64,000 nt of DNA from Streptomyces sp. NBC_01481 (GCF_026339995.1 NZ_JAPEPT010000001.1:1066501-1130500); one strand, 5' to 3'; counted from the stretch's first letter, positions 50,032-59,366 are shown. The notes: generated from the sequence alone by a model not told the origin. Program-made: numbers and translations.

Positions 50032-51380
50032 CCGAACGTCCGGGCACGGACGAGGTCGGCGAGCCGGAACGCGAGGTCGAGCGACTGCTCCCGGTTCAGC
50101 CGGGGGTCGCAGACCGAGCGGTAGCCCGCGGGCAGGTCGTCGAATCCGAGCCCCGCACCGCCGCCGACGCACTCGGCCACATCGTCACCGGTCAGCTCCA
50201 GATGTACGCCGCCGGGGTACGCGCCGAGTGAGCCGACCACCTCGAAGAACCCGGACAGTTCGTCGAGGATGTCGTCGAACCTGCGGGTCTTGCGCCCGCA
50301 CGGCGCGCTGATCGTGTTGCCGTGCATGGGATCGGACACCCACGCGACGGGCAGACCCTCAGCCGTGACCCGCTCGACCAGGCCGGGCAGTACGGCGCGT
50401 ACCTTTCCGGCGCCCATTCTGGCGACGAGGGTGAGCCTGCCCGGCTCGCGCCTCGGGTCGAGCCGGTCGATCAGACGCAGCAGTTCGTCCTGGTCGACGG
50501 TCGCTCCGACCTTGACGGCGATCGGGTTGCTGATGCCGGAGAAGTACTCCACGTGCGCGCCGTCGAGCTGCCGGGTGCGCTCACCGATCCAGAGCAGATG
50601 CCCGGAGGTGGCGTACGGCCTGCCGGTGTCGGAGTCGGTCCGGGTCAGCGCCGCTTCGTAGTCGAGGAGCAGTCCTTCGTGCGACATGAACAGCTCGCCG
50701 GGCGTGTGCCAGCCATCGGTTCCGGTGAAGCCTCCGGCCTCCTCGATCTCGGCGATGAGGCTTTCGTGGCGGGCCCGGTCCGGCGAGTCCACGGCGAACT
50801 TCTTGATGTTCTCCAGGGCCTGGGCGGCACTGGCCGACTCGCCCGTGCCGAAGGCTCGCACCAGATTGAGGGTTGCGGCGGACGCGTTGTAGACGCGCAC
50901 CATGCGATGGGGGTCGGGGGTACGGGCCGCGGTGGTGAAGGCGAACCCGTTCACGGCGTCGCCCCGGTACGCGGGCAGTTCGATGCCGTTGCGCGTCTCG
51001 GTCGTCGCCGAGCGAGGCTTGGCGTACTGCCCGGCCATGCGCCCCACCGTGACCACCGGCAGGGACATCATGTATCCGAAGACCGTGGCCAGTTGCTGCA
51101 GGGTGCTCGCGCTGCGGCTGATCGACGTGGCGTTGACCGCGTCGAGGGATTCGGCGCAGTCGCCGCCCTGGACGAGGAAGGCCTCGCCCTGGGCGACGGC
51201 GGCGAGCCGCTTCTTGAGGAGGTCGCACTCGCGCGGAACGACCAGGGGAAGGCTGCCGGTGAGGGTGTCGACCGCGGCGTCGAGCGCGGCGGGGTCCGGC
51301 CACTGGGGCTGCTGCTTGGCCGGCAGCGAACGCCAGGTCTGCCCGGCGCGTACGGAAGGGACGTCGACCATGGGGGTCAC
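50028..51380 (-). CDS. class II (plant-type) DAHP synthase, PhzC-like
   Basis: A 450-residue type II 3-deoxy-D-arabino-heptulosonate 7-phosphate synthase. It condenses PEP and erythrose 4-phosphate to feed the shikimate pathway. Visible blocks are AFLVQGGDCAES, GRMAGQYAKPRSA, the ISNPIAVKVG block, SDPMHGNT and GGVHLELTGDDVAEC, all standard for class II enzymes, with the metal-binding Cys in GGDCAES. In a secondary-metabolite operon it is a dedicated, probably feedback-resistant copy that raises chorismate for 3-hydroxyanthranilate. The GTG at 51380 overlaps the upstream stop. Confidence 0.93.
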   Translation of the reverse strand: MTPMVDVPSVRAGQTWRSLPAKQQPQWPDPAALDAAVDTLTGSLPLVVPRECDLLKKRLAAVAQGEAFLVQGGDCAESLDAVNATSISRSASTLQQLATVFGYMMSLPVVTVGRMAGQYAKPRSATTETRNGIELPAYRGDAVNGFAFTTAARTPDPHRMVRVYNASAATLNLVRAFGTGESASAAQALENIKKFAVDSPDRARHESLIAEIEEAGGFTGTDGWHTPGELFMSHEGLLLDYEAALTRTDSDTGRPYATSGHLLWIGERTRQLDGAHVEYFSGISNPIAVKVGATVDQDELLRLIDRLDPRREPGRLTLVARMGAGKVRAVLPGLVERVTAEGLPVAWVSDPMHGNTISAPCGRKTRRFDDILDELSGFFEVVGSLGAYPGGVHLELTGDDVAECVGGGAGLGFDDLPAGYRSVCDPRLNREQSLDLAFRLADLVRARTFG

Positions 51381-53260
51381 GCCGTGAGCTCCACTCTGTG
51401 AGGCACCGGCGCGAGAGCACCGGTGACCAGGCTGTCGAGGATTGCTGATCCGTGACGGGTCATCACCGACTCGGGGTGGAACTGCACGGAGGTGAAGCCG
51501 GGACCGCGCAGGCCGTGCACCTCGCCCGTGACCGGATCGCGCGAGACCTCCACGAAGTCCCGGCACAGGGGGCTCTCCAGCAGTTCGCTGCCGGAGCGTG
51601 CGGTGAACGCGTTGTAGAAGTAGACGGGTTCCGGGCTGCCGAAGAGATCGATCGTGCGCCGCACGCCCTGGTTCGGGAAGTCGAGCTTGTGCAGGGGCAG
51701 GCCGAGCAGTCCGCTGAGGATCTGGTGGCTCAGGCACACCGATACGAACGGCACGCGAAGGTTGAGCAGGCTGCGGGTCACCGCCCGCAGATACGCGATT
51801 TTGGGGTGGTTCTCGTCGCGCGGATCACCGGGACCCGGGCCGAGTACGACCAGGTCGTAGCCGGTCAGCCGGTAGGGCTCGTCGAAGCGGCGCACCGTCA
51901 CCTCGAAGCCGAGCGCCCGCAGCTGCAGCGCGCCCATCGCGGTGAAGTTGTCCTCGGCGTCGATGATCAGCAGCTTGCCGCGGGTGGCGAGCCGGGGCAC
52001 GGCGGGTGCGAGCCAGAAGTCCGACAGCGCTCTGTTGCGGTCGGTGAGTGCGGCTCTGATCCGCGGGTGTGCGTCGAGGCCCGCGGGGCGGGCGTGTTCG
52101 GCGACGCGGCCCAGGGCGTCGAGCAGCCCGGCCGCCTTCGCCGCGGTCTCCGCGGCCTCCTTCGCGGGGTCGGAGTCGCGCACCAGCGTCGCGCCGACCC
52201 CGATCCGCATCCGTCCCCTCAGGTCGACGTCCGCCGTCCTGATCATGATCGCGGAGTCCATGCGCCGCCGGTTCGAGGCGTCCCGGCCGATGAGTGCGGC
52301 AACCCCGGAGTAGTAACCGCGCCCGGCCGGTTCGAACTTGGCGATCACCTCGCAGGCGCTCTGCACCGGGCTGCCGGTCACCGTGGGCGCGAGCAGGGTC
52401 TCGTGCAGGATCTCCCGTACGTCACGACTGCTGTGCCCGACGATGCGGTACTCGGTGTGGGCGAGGTGCGCCATCTCCTTGAGCTGAGGACCGACCACGC
52501 GCACGTCGTCGCAGACCCGGCTCATCATCTTCAGTTCCTCGTCGAGCACCATGTACAGCTCGTTGGTCTCCTTGCTGTCGGCGAGGAAGTCCAGCACTCC
52601 GTCCGGGGCGGGGCCGCCGGCCGGGTAGCGGTAGGTGCCGCTGATCGGGTTCATCACGGCGACGCCGTCGTCGAGGCTGACATGGCGCTCCGGGCTGGCC
52701 CCGATGAAGGTGCGCTCGCCGGTGTGGATCAGGAACGTCCAGTACGCGCCGGGCTCCGCGCGCAGCAGCCGGCCCCAGAACGCCAGCGCGGTGCGCACCG
52801 ACCAGTTGGGTATCTCGGTGACGAAGGTGCGCTTGAGCACGAAGTTGGCGCCCGCGCCATGGCCGATCTCCTCGGCGAGTACCCGGCGCACCAGATCGCC
52901 GTACTCCTCGTCGTCCAGGTCGAAGGTGCCCTCACCCATCTCGATCGGCCAGCGCAGCACCAGGTCGAGCACCTCGTCCACGGGCAGCAGCGACTGCTCG
53001 TCGACCGGCATCGCCAGTACGGGCTCGCCGTCGTCGTGGTGGTCGTAACCGCGCTCGCCGATCACCCGGTACGGCAGCAGGACCAGCGTCGCGTGCGTGT
53101 CGGGTTCACCGAGGTCGGGGACCGGCAGCTCGGCGGTGCCCGCTACCTCGGTGAACTCGCCGAGCAGCAGGTCGACCATCTGCTCCCGGCCGCTCTCGGG
53201 CCGGTGCAGCACCGCGAACGGCCTTCCGCCCCCGGCCAGTTCGTCGAGGCGGGTCATCAT
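51377..53260 (-). CDS. 2-amino-2-desoxyisochorismate (ADIC) synthase, PhzE-like
   Basis: A 627-residue fusion of a chorismate-utilising domain (residues 1-410: FIGASPERHVSL, NPISGTYRYPAGG, SPVQSACEVIAKFEP, RMRIGVGATLVRDSDP) and a class I glutamine amidotransferase (residues 420-620: GYDLVVLGPGPGDPRDE, Cys in VSVCLSHQILSG, His in VQFHPESVMT). The FPNQGVRRTIDLFG stretch after the Cys is the PhzE variant rather than TrpG. It makes ADIC from chorismate and glutamine. No separate TrpE/TrpG-type pyruvate release is expected, because an isochorismatase follows. ATG overlaps the previous stop. Confidence 0.9.
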   Translation of the reverse strand: MMTRLDELAGGGRPFAVLHRPESGREQMVDLLLGEFTEVAGTAELPVPDLGEPDTHATLVLLPYRVIGERGYDHHDDGEPVLAMPVDEQSLLPVDEVLDLVLRWPIEMGEGTFDLDDEEYGDLVRRVLAEEIGHGAGANFVLKRTFVTEIPNWSVRTALAFWGRLLRAEPGAYWTFLIHTGERTFIGASPERHVSLDDGVAVMNPISGTYRYPAGGPAPDGVLDFLADSKETNELYMVLDEELKMMSRVCDDVRVVGPQLKEMAHLAHTEYRIVGHSSRDVREILHETLLAPTVTGSPVQSACEVIAKFEPAGRGYYSGVAALIGRDASNRRRMDSAIMIRTADVDLRGRMRIGVGATLVRDSDPAKEAAETAAKAAGLLDALGRVAEHARPAGLDAHPRIRAALTDRNRALSDFWLAPAVPRLATRGKLLIIDAEDNFTAMGALQLRALGFEVTVRRFDEPYRLTGYDLVVLGPGPGDPRDENHPKIAYLRAVTRSLLNLRVPFVSVCLSHQILSGLLGLPLHKLDFPNQGVRRTIDLFGSPEPVYFYNAFTARSGSELLESPLCRDFVEVSRDPVTGEVHGLRGPGFTSVQFHPESVMTRHGSAILDSLVTGALAPVPHRVELTA

Positions 53261-53922
53261 GAGTCTCCTACGGACGCGGTGGTCACCGTCGCGAGCGCCT
53301 GGAGCACCGTCGCGGTCGGAAGGGTCATGGCGCACCGGGTGGCCGCGTACTGCAGCGCCATCCGGTGGAACTCGGGCGTGAAGTCGGCGATCGCGTCGGC
53401 CACCACGAAGGGCTGGATGTTGTGGGCGAAGGCGTCGCAGGCGGTGAGCAGGATGCCGACATGCGCGTAGATCCCACAGATGATCAGCTGGTCGCGGCCC
53501 TGCGCGGACATCAGGTCGAGCAGCCCGGTGTTGTGGAAGGCACTGGCCCGCCACTTGGTGAGTACGGTGTCCCGCTCACCGGGCGCGACCGCTTCGGGAA
53601 TGCCTCTGTCCTCGGGCGCGGCCGACATGCCCGGTCCCCAGAAGTCCTGGAGCAGACCGCGCTCTTCGGGAGTCATTCCGCCCGGCTGGGCCGTGTAGAG
53701 AACCGGGACGCCGTGCTCCTCGCAGCTTTCGCGCAGAGCGCTGGTGTGGGCGATCAGATCGGTCAGCGGCTGCCTGCCGCCGGCGAACGGGGCGAGGAAG
53801 TAGTGCTGCATGTCGTGCACGAGCAGCACGGCCCTGCGGGTGTCGACGGTCCATGTTGCGGTGTTGGCCGGTAGGTCGACGGGCCGCGGCATCGGATAGG
53901 AGTCGATCGGCGCAATCGCCAC
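53257..53922 (-). CDS. isochorismatase-family hydrolase, PhzD/EntB-like
   Basis: A 221-residue isochorismatase-like enzyme. VLLVHDMQHYFL carries the catalytic Asp, TKWRASAFHNTGL the catalytic Lys, and CGIYAHVGILLTACDAF the oxyanion region in the EntB/PhzD form. ADAIADFTPEFHRMALQYAA matches PhzD closely. With ADIC as substrate it yields trans-2,3-dihydro-3-hydroxyanthranilate and pyruvate. There is no fused carrier domain, unlike EntB. GTG start with AGAGGA upstream, 27 bp after the dehydrogenase stop. Confidence 0.92.
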   Translation of the reverse strand: MAIAPIDSYPMPRPVDLPANTATWTVDTRRAVLLVHDMQHYFLAPFAGGRQPLTDLIAHTSALRESCEEHGVPVLYTAQPGGMTPEERGLLQDFWGPGMSAAPEDRGIPEAVAPGERDTVLTKWRASAFHNTGLLDLMSAQGRDQLIICGIYAHVGILLTACDAFAHNIQPFVVADAIADFTPEFHRMALQYAATRCAMTLPTATVLQALATVTTASVGDS

Positions 53923-53949
53923 TGGTCGTGTCCTCTTCTCATCGGTCGG

Positions 53950-54726
53950 TCAGGCTCCGAGCGCGGCGCCGCCGTCCACGGTCAGGTCGTGCATGGTGAT
54001 GTGGGAGGCCCGCTCCGAGAGCAGGAAGAGCACGGCGTCGGCGATGTGCGACGGCTCGGCGATACGCCGCAGGGGGATGCCGACCCGGTAGGCGTCGGGC
54101 ACACCCTCGATCGAGGCGCGCTCGGCGGCGTCGCCCTGCAGCGCGGTCAGCATCGGGGTCCTGGTCGAGCCCGGGGCGACCACATTGCAGCGGATGCCGT
54201 GCGCGGCCAGTTCCAGGCCGAGGCACTTGGTGAACATCGCCGACGCGGCCTTGGACGCCGCGTACGCGGACATCGACATCCGCGGCGTGGCCGCGGCATT
54301 CGACGCGACCGTGACGATCGAACCGCTGCCGCGCGGCACCATCACACGGGCCACCGCGCGGCTCATGTGGAAGACCCCGCCCGCGTTGACGGCGAAGGTC
54401 GTGTCCCACTCCTCGTCGGTCAGCTGGGCGGCCTGCCCGCTGCGCAGCACCCCGGCGGCGTTGACGAGGTACTCGATCGGGCCGAGTTCGACCTCGACCT
54501 TGGCCACCGCGCTGTCCACGTCGCCGCTGTCGGTCACGTCGGTGGCCACCGCGAGGACGCGTACGCCGGTCGAGTCCAGCTCGGCCGCCAGCTCCCACAG
54601 CGCCAGTACGTCGCGGTCGAGCAGCGCGACCGGTGTCTCGGCGGCCACCAGAGACCTGGCGATCTCGGCACCGATCCCGCCGGCCGCCCCCGTGACGACG
54701 GCGACGCCGGACAGGCCGCCGGTCAC
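53950..54726 (-). CDS. 2,3-dihydro-3-hydroxyanthranilate dehydrogenase (EntA-like SDR)
   Basis: A 258-residue classical [22 protein letters not shown] is the NAD motif, [11 protein letters not shown] the NAAG motif, Ser in [18 protein letters not shown] and YxxxK in YAASK complete the catalytic site, and the C-terminus [12 protein letters not shown] is the usual end. It resembles EntA-type 2,3-dihydro-2,3-dihydroxybenzoate dehydrogenases, and next to PhzE/PhzD homologues it should aromatise the diene to 3-hydroxyanthranilate. The GTG at 54726 overlaps the amidohydrolase stop. Confidence 0.88.
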   Translation of the reverse strand: MTGGLSGVAVVTGAAGGIGAEIARSLVAAETPVALLDRDVLALWELAAELDSTGVRVLAVATDVTDSGDVDSAVAKVEVELGPIEYLVNAAGVLRSGQAAQLTDEEWDTTFAVNAGGVFHMSRAVARVMVPRGSGSIVTVASNAAATPRMSMSAYAASKAASAMFTKCLGLELAAHGIRCNVVAPGSTRTPMLTALQGDAAERASIEGVPDAYRVGIPLRRIAEPSHIADAVLFLLSERASHITMHDLTVDGGAALGA

Positions 54727-56222
54727 CGTGTCACCTGGCCTGGGCCGTGTCCGGCCAGTACGCGCCCGACCACCTCTGACGGCACCCGCAGCGTGCGCGT
54801 CGTGAACGCGCCGAGCGCCTCGAGATAGCGCTCCTGCAGGCCCGCCTCGTCGACCTCGACGCCCTTGCCGCCGGACAGCAGCGTGCGGCCGCCGACGATC
54901 ACGGTGTCCACATCGGCCGAACCGGCCAGCCACAGGAAGCTCTCCAGCGGCCGGGGGTTGAGCAGATAGCGCCAGTCGTCGGCCCGTACGAGCACCAGGT
55001 CGGCCTGCTTGCCGACCTCCAGGCTGCCCACCGCGTCGTCCCAGCGCAGCCCCTTCGCCGCGATCCGGGTGCCCATCGCCAGCGCGTCGCTGGGCAGCAC
55101 CTCGGTCTGGTCGGCGCTCATCTCGTTGTACATCTGCCAGGCCGCGCGCATCGTCTCGGCGATCCCCGCGCTCGGCATCGACGAGCCGTCCGTCGACAGC
55201 GACACGTCCAGGCCCGCCCTGCGCAGCGCAGGGACGGCGCCGGTCTCGGTCAGCGACGACTCGCCGGACGGCCCGTACTTGCCGGGGGAGTGGCTGATGT
55301 GGGCGCGGGCCTCCAGCAGGAGCTTCTGCTCCTGCTCGTCGAGGAAGGCACAGTGCCCTGCCATCAACCGCTCGTCCACGAGACCGAGTTCGGCAAGCCG
55401 GCGCACACCCGTCTCGCCGTAGTAGGTGCGCATCAGCTCGACCTCGTTGCGCAGCGCGCCAACGTGCGTCGCGAACCCGAGATCGTGCGCGGCGACCAGG
55501 TCGGCCATGCCGCGCGCCAGCTCGTCGGTCATGTTCGTGACGTAGGCGATGCTCGGACGGCACCTGATGCGGCCCGAGGTGTCCTTGCCGACGAGCTGCA
55601 GCAGCGACTCGAAGTTCGCCAGAACTCCGTCGGCGTCCCTGGTGCGCAGATACGTGCTCTGGTCGGGCGGGCAGATCGCGTCGCTCGCCCAGGTGCTCGC
55701 CGAGAACCGGATGCCCAGGCGCTGCGCCGCGGCGACCATCGAGTGCGGGCGGTTGAGCGAGCCCATGTCGCCGAGCGTGGTCACCCCGCCGCGCAGCTGG
55801 GTCCACATCGAGTACTCGGCGATGGCCTGTGCCTCGTCCGGCGTCATGCCGTCGATGAGGTCGTCGAAGCGGTCGAAGGTGGCGGAGATCTCGTGCATGT
55901 TGCCGCCGCCGCCCATGAACGCGACATGGTCCTCACGGTCGGAGACCGGCCGCAGGGCGCCGCGCATCGGGAAGCGCATGGCGAACATCTCGTGCCAGTG
56001 CGCGTTGACGAAGCCCGGCAGCACCATCATGCGGCCGGCGTCGGTCCTCTTCATCGCGGCCTTCTGCGCCGGGTCGAGGGTGGCGGCCGCCTCCTCGACC
56101 TCGGCCGCGCTGCCCACCGCGGCGATCGTGCCGTCCACGATCAGCACCGCGCCGCGGGCGTGCACACTCTCCTCGGCGTCCGCCGTGTAGACGGTGCCGC
56201 CGGTGATCAACTGGACGCTCAT
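54723..56222 (-). CDS. amidohydrolase, probable benzoxazole-forming enzyme
   Basis: A 499-residue metal-dependent amidohydrolase of the ATZ/TRZ (chlorohydrolase-like) type. The metal ligands are His75 and His77 in [11 protein letters not shown], a His in [20 protein letters not shown] and the Asp in [12 protein letters not shown]. In nataxazole and caboxamycin biosynthesis, a homologous amidohydrolase closes the benzoxazole ring from a 3-hydroxyanthranilate-derived ester or amide (established for those pathways). Position among 3-hydroxyanthranilate genes supports the same role here. It starts with ATGA overlap to the carrier gene. Confidence 0.85.
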   Translation of the reverse strand: MSVQLITGGTVYTADAEESVHARGAVLIVDGTIAAVGSAAEVEEAAATLDPAQKAAMKRTDAGRMMVLPGFVNAHWHEMFAMRFPMRGALRPVSDREDHVAFMGGGGNMHEISATFDRFDDLIDGMTPDEAQAIAEYSMWTQLRGGVTTLGDMGSLNRPHSMVAAAQRLGIRFSASTWASDAICPPDQSTYLRTRDADGVLANFESLLQLVGKDTSGRIRCRPSIAYVTNMTDELARGMADLVAAHDLGFATHVGALRNEVELMRTYYGETGVRRLAELGLVDERLMAGHCAFLDEQEQKLLLEARAHISHSPGKYGPSGESSLTETGAVPALRRAGLDVSLSTDGSSMPSAGIAETMRAAWQMYNEMSADQTEVLPSDALAMGTRIAAKGLRWDDAVGSLEVGKQADLVLVRADDWRYLLNPRPLESFLWLAGSADVDTVIVGGRTLLSGGKGVEVDEAGLQERYLEALGAFTTRTLRVPSEVVGRVLAGHGPGQVTR

Positions 56223-56491
56223 CAGGCCACCCCGGGCTCGGTCGAGGCGGGCACGGCGAGGGAGGCGAAGTGCGCGAGCCAGCCGTTCAGCGTGGGAGCG
56301 GCGACCAGCTCGTCGAACTGAACCGGGATCTTGTTCTTGCGCCAGCGGCTGACCAGCCGCATGATCTCCAGCGAACTCAGGCCGAGAACCACCAGGTTGG
56401 CGTCCGGCTCGATCGCCTCGGGCTCAAGGCCCAGCAGCGGCGCGACCGTTGCTCGCAGATCGAGCTCAGTAGGGGTCGGAGTGATGTCCAC
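56222..56491 (-). CDS. stand-alone aryl carrier protein
   Basis: An 89-residue phosphopantetheine carrier. The attachment motif reads VVLGLSSLEIMRLVSRW, with Ser40 as the likely modified residue; the usual preceding Asp is Ser39. The four-helix pattern and EIMRL following the Ser match aryl carrier proteins of siderophore and benzoxazole systems. It would receive the aryl group from the adjacent AMP ligase (one base separates the genes) or from the KSIII. Confidence 0.88.
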   Translation of the reverse strand: MDITPTPTELDLRATVAPLLGLEPEAIEPDANLVVLGLSSLEIMRLVSRWRKNKIPVQFDELVAAPTLNGWLAHFASLAVPASTEPGVA

Positions 56492-56492
56492 G

Positions 56493-58136
56493 TCAGCCTT
56501 CCTGCTCGGACGCGGCCATGACGGCCAGCGCCTTCTTGTCGACTTTGCCCAGCGGCGTCAGGGGGAGCTCGAGCACGTAACGCACCACGTCGGGCAGCTT
56601 GTAGTCCGCGACGCCCCGGGAGTGAATGGCCTTCTTGAGCTCGGCCAGCGCCAACTGCTCGCCGTCCGGGACGAGATACGCGCAGATCCGCTCGCCGAGG
56701 AACTCGTCGGGCACGCCGATCACGGCGGCCTGGGCGATCGACGGCAGCGCGAGCAGATGGTCCTCGACCTCGCCCGCGGAGATCTTGTCGCCACCGCGGA
56801 TGATCATGTCCTTGATGCGGCCCTCGATCACCAGGTCACCGTCCTCGGTGAGCCGGGCGAGGTCACCGGTGCGGTAGAAGCCGTCCTCGGTGAAGGCGCG
56901 CTTGTTGTACTCGGGCACCCCGTAGTAGCCCCGCAGGGTGTACGGGCCGCGGGTGATCAGCTCACCGATGGAGCCGGCGGGCAGTACGTTGCCGTCCTCG
57001 TCGACGATGCGCAGCTCGTCGGCGTCCGAGATCGGCTTGCCCTGGGTGGTGAGCACCGACTCGGCCGGGTCGTCCGGCCTGCTGAAGGTCAGCAGCCCCT
57101 CGGCCATGCCGAACACCTGCTGGAGCGAGCAGCCCAGCGTCGGCGCGATGCGCTCGGTGAACTCGCGCGTCATCCGCGCGCCGCCGACCTGTACCAGCCG
57201 CAGGCTGCTCAGGTCGTCCTCGCTCCACTCGGCGGCCTCCAGCCACAGCTGCATGATCGAGGGCACCATCGAGGTGACGGTGACGCTGTGCTGCTCGATC
57301 AGCGGGAAGCAGTCCAGGGGGTTGGGGGTGTCGGCCAGGACGACGGTTCCGCCGGTCTGGAAGGTGCCGATCACTCCGGGGCAGCCGTAGGCGAAGTTGA
57401 ACTCGACCGGCAGCACGGCGAGATAGGTGTCATCGCTGGTCAGCTCGCACACCTGGGCGGCTCGCCGGGACTGGTAGACGTAGTCGTCGTGGGTGCGCGG
57501 GATCAGCTTGGGCAGCGCGGTCGTCCCGCCCGAGAGCAGGAAGAACGCCACATCGGCCGCATCGGGCTCGGGCAGCGGCCCGGACTCGGACTTGGCCTCG
57601 GACTCGGGCTCGGCGGAGGCGAGCTCCAGCTCGGACACCGAGACGAAACCCTCGCTCTTCTCGCCGAGCACGAACAGCGTGCGCAGCTCGGGGGCTGAGG
57701 CCTGGATCTCCAGCGCCATCTCGCGGTGGTCGAACCCGCGGTGCGTCTCGGGCAGTACGTAACCGGTGGCCCCGCTGAGCTCCACCAGGTGGGAGATCTC
57801 CGTCGAGCGGTGCGCGGGCAGCGAGAAGACCAGCTTCGCGCCGATACGCATCAGGGCGAAGGCGATCGCAACGAACTCCGGGACGTTGGGCAGCTGCACC
57901 ACGAGCCGGTCGTTCTCGCGCACCCCGTGCGCGGCGAACCCGGCGGCCAGCCGGTCGGCCCACTGGTCGAGTTCGACGTAGCTGATCCGCCGGCCGCCGT
58001 GCACCAGCGCGGTGGCGGAGCCGTACCGGCGCGCGGCGCCCCGCAGCAGAGCGCCGAGCGTCTCACCGCGCCAGATGCCCTGCTCGCGGTAGCGCTGCGC
58101 GACATCGGACGGCCAAGGAGTGCATCCGGCAAGCAT
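56493..58136 (-). CDS. aryl-AMP ligase (DhbE/EntE-like)
   Basis: A 547-residue adenylating enzyme. The P-loop-like motif is LLSGGTTALPKLIPRTH, A5 is QVFGMAEGLLTF, A7 is YRTGDLARL, A8 is GRIKDMIIRGGDKISAGEVE and the A10 Lys is in LTPLGKVDKKAL. It belongs to the DHB/salicylate-AMP ligase family. The pocket region EFNFAYGCPG keeps the Asn that contacts the ortho-hydroxyl in DhbE. It probably activates 3-hydroxyanthranilate or a salicylate-type acid and loads the stand-alone carrier. AGGAG seven bases before the ATG. Confidence 0.9.
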   Translation of the reverse strand: MLAGCTPWPSDVAQRYREQGIWRGETLGALLRGAARRYGSATALVHGGRRISYVELDQWADRLAAGFAAHGVRENDRLVVQLPNVPEFVAIAFALMRIGAKLVFSLPAHRSTEISHLVELSGATGYVLPETHRGFDHREMALEIQASAPELRTLFVLGEKSEGFVSVSELELASAEPESEAKSESGPLPEPDAADVAFFLLSGGTTALPKLIPRTHDDYVYQSRRAAQVCELTSDDTYLAVLPVEFNFAYGCPGVIGTFQTGGTVVLADTPNPLDCFPLIEQHSVTVTSMVPSIMQLWLEAAEWSEDDLSSLRLVQVGGARMTREFTERIAPTLGCSLQQVFGMAEGLLTFSRPDDPAESVLTTQGKPISDADELRIVDEDGNVLPAGSIGELITRGPYTLRGYYGVPEYNKRAFTEDGFYRTGDLARLTEDGDLVIEGRIKDMIIRGGDKISAGEVEDHLLALPSIAQAAVIGVPDEFLGERICAYLVPDGEQLALAELKKAIHSRGVADYKLPDVVRYVLELPLTPLGKVDKKALAVMAASEQEG

Positions 58137-58146
58137 CTTCGAACTC

Positions 58147-59184
58147 CTACTCGGCTTCGGGTGCGGATTCGGTGATGCGTACGACGGCGGCGCCCGCCTC
58201 CATGCCGGTGCTCGCGCCGATCAGCAGGACGTGGTCGCCGGGCCCCACCTGGCCGGTGCGCCAGACGTGCTCAAGACCCAGGAACAGGTCGGCCGCGCCC
58301 GTGTGCCCGATGGTGTTGACGTACTCCCACAGGGCCTTGTCCTCGTCGACGTCGAGCGGCAGCAGGAACATGGCCTCCAGCGCCTGCCGGCCGAAGCCGA
58401 CGTGGCAGACCCTGGCGATCTGATCGAAGGTCAGGTCCGCCTCCTTGAGCGTGCGCTCGGCGATCTCGGCGACCTTGTCGCCGAAGTTCTTGATCGGCGG
58501 GGCCTGGCCGGCCGCCCACTGCTCACGGACCTTCTGGGCCCGCTCGCCGAAGTTCAGGCCGCGGCCACGGGTGACACCCGGCGGGAAGAGCTCCTCGCCC
58601 GCCCGGTGGAGGATCTCCATCGAGGAGTCGGACAGCGAACCGACCGCGAGCAGCTCGGCGAAGCCGCCGCGCCGCGAGAGCACCACGGCGGAGCCGGCGT
58701 CGGCGAGCACGAAGAGACCGGAGGCACGCCATCGCTCCACACCCGGAGTTGAGTAGTTGTCGCCCGTCGTGATCAGTGCGGCGTCGTGGGTGGGGTTGGC
58801 GATCAGCCGGTTGGCCGCCACCTCGACGGAGGCGAGCATGCCGAGGCAGCCCTGCTTGATCTCCACGGCGGGCACCGGGCGGTCGACGGTGTTGTTGAGG
58901 ATGTAGTGCACCGCCGACCAGCCGTCGGGACCCTGGTGGTGGGTGTAGCTGTGCAGCAGGATGCCGATGTCGTCGGGCCCGTGGCCGGATGCGGACAGTG
59001 CGGCCCTGGCCGCGTCGATCGCCATGTCGGGCGCGGGTGTCGACTCGCTGACGGCCGCGGAACGCATGCCGGAGGCCTGCCGGCTCTCCTCGTCGTACAG
59101 GCCTTCCTCGACCGCGCGCTCGGCCGGGTACAGGGGCGGCAGATGGCTGCCGATCCCGGCGAGATACAGGTTCTCGGTCCTCAT
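58147..59184 (-). CDS. KSIII-family acyltransferase (ChlB3/CerJ-like)
   Basis: A 345-residue FabH-fold protein and first gene of the 14-gene minus-strand operon. Cys113 lies in [10 protein letters not shown] and His261 in [10 protein letters not shown], but the third residue of the triad, Asn in FabH, is His294 in [10 protein letters not shown]. Altered triads mark KSIII proteins that transfer acyl groups instead of condensing them, as in aryl transfer from 6-methylsalicylate-type PKSs. It could move the aryl product of the divergent aromatic PKS to the carrier protein or to 3-hydroxyanthranilate. GAAGGAG precedes the ATG. Confidence 0.85.
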   Translation of the reverse strand: MRTENLYLAGIGSHLPPLYPAERAVEEGLYDEESRQASGMRSAAVSESTPAPDMAIDAARAALSASGHGPDDIGILLHSYTHHQGPDGWSAVHYILNNTVDRPVPAVEIKQGCLGMLASVEVAANRLIANPTHDAALITTGDNYSTPGVERWRASGLFVLADAGSAVVLSRRGGFAELLAVGSLSDSSMEILHRAGEELFPPGVTRGRGLNFGERAQKVREQWAAGQAPPIKNFGDKVAEIAERTLKEADLTFDQIARVCHVGFGRQALEAMFLLPLDVDEDKALWEYVNTIGHTGAADLFLGLEHVWRTGQVGPGDHVLLIGASTGMEAGAAVVRITESAPEAE

Positions 59185-59251
59185 CGCGCCGACTCCTTCG
59201 TGGGGTGGATGCGTTTCGCGGCAAGCACAACACGGGGGCTGACGGGCCTCA

Positions 59252-59268
59252 TGAGTAGGCGCTACTCA
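59252..59268. promoter_or_regulatory. TGAGTA-N5-TACTCA palindrome at the core divergent promoter
   Basis: TGAGTAGGCGCTACTCA, perfect 7-bp arms with a 3-bp centre. It lies 68 bp upstream of the KSIII start and has the same geometry as the site at 19672-19688 near the SARP gene. Confidence 0.75.
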
Positions 59269-59271
59269 AGG

Positions 59272-59300
59272 TCCCGTCTTAGACACTGTCTAAGACGGGA
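59272..59300. promoter_or_regulatory. 29-bp perfect palindrome with TTAGAC core
   Basis: Arms TCCCGTCTTAGACA and TGTCTAAGACGGGA (14 bp each) around one central C. The core TTAGACACTGTCTAA at 59279-59293 repeats the operator at 30949-30963 before the ABC exporter. It is probably a TetR-family operator controlling one or both divergent operons. Confidence 0.8.
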
Positions 59301-59366
59301 GTCGACTAAGGGTCCCCTACGCAGGCCATCCGGCCCCTGTTGGCCTGTGCCCCCGTTGGCTGATTT

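Noticed and set aside
50028..54726. PhzC/PhzE/PhzD homologues suggesting a phenazine cluster
   Set aside because: No PhzA/B, PhzF or PhzG homologues are present, and an EntA-like dehydrogenase follows. The set stops at 3-hydroxyanthranilate.
53257..58136. EntA/EntB/EntE-like genes suggesting a catecholate siderophore
   Set aside because: The chorismate enzyme is an amidotransferase fusion (PhzE type) rather than isochorismate synthase, no NRPS condensation domain is present and no iron box precedes the operon.
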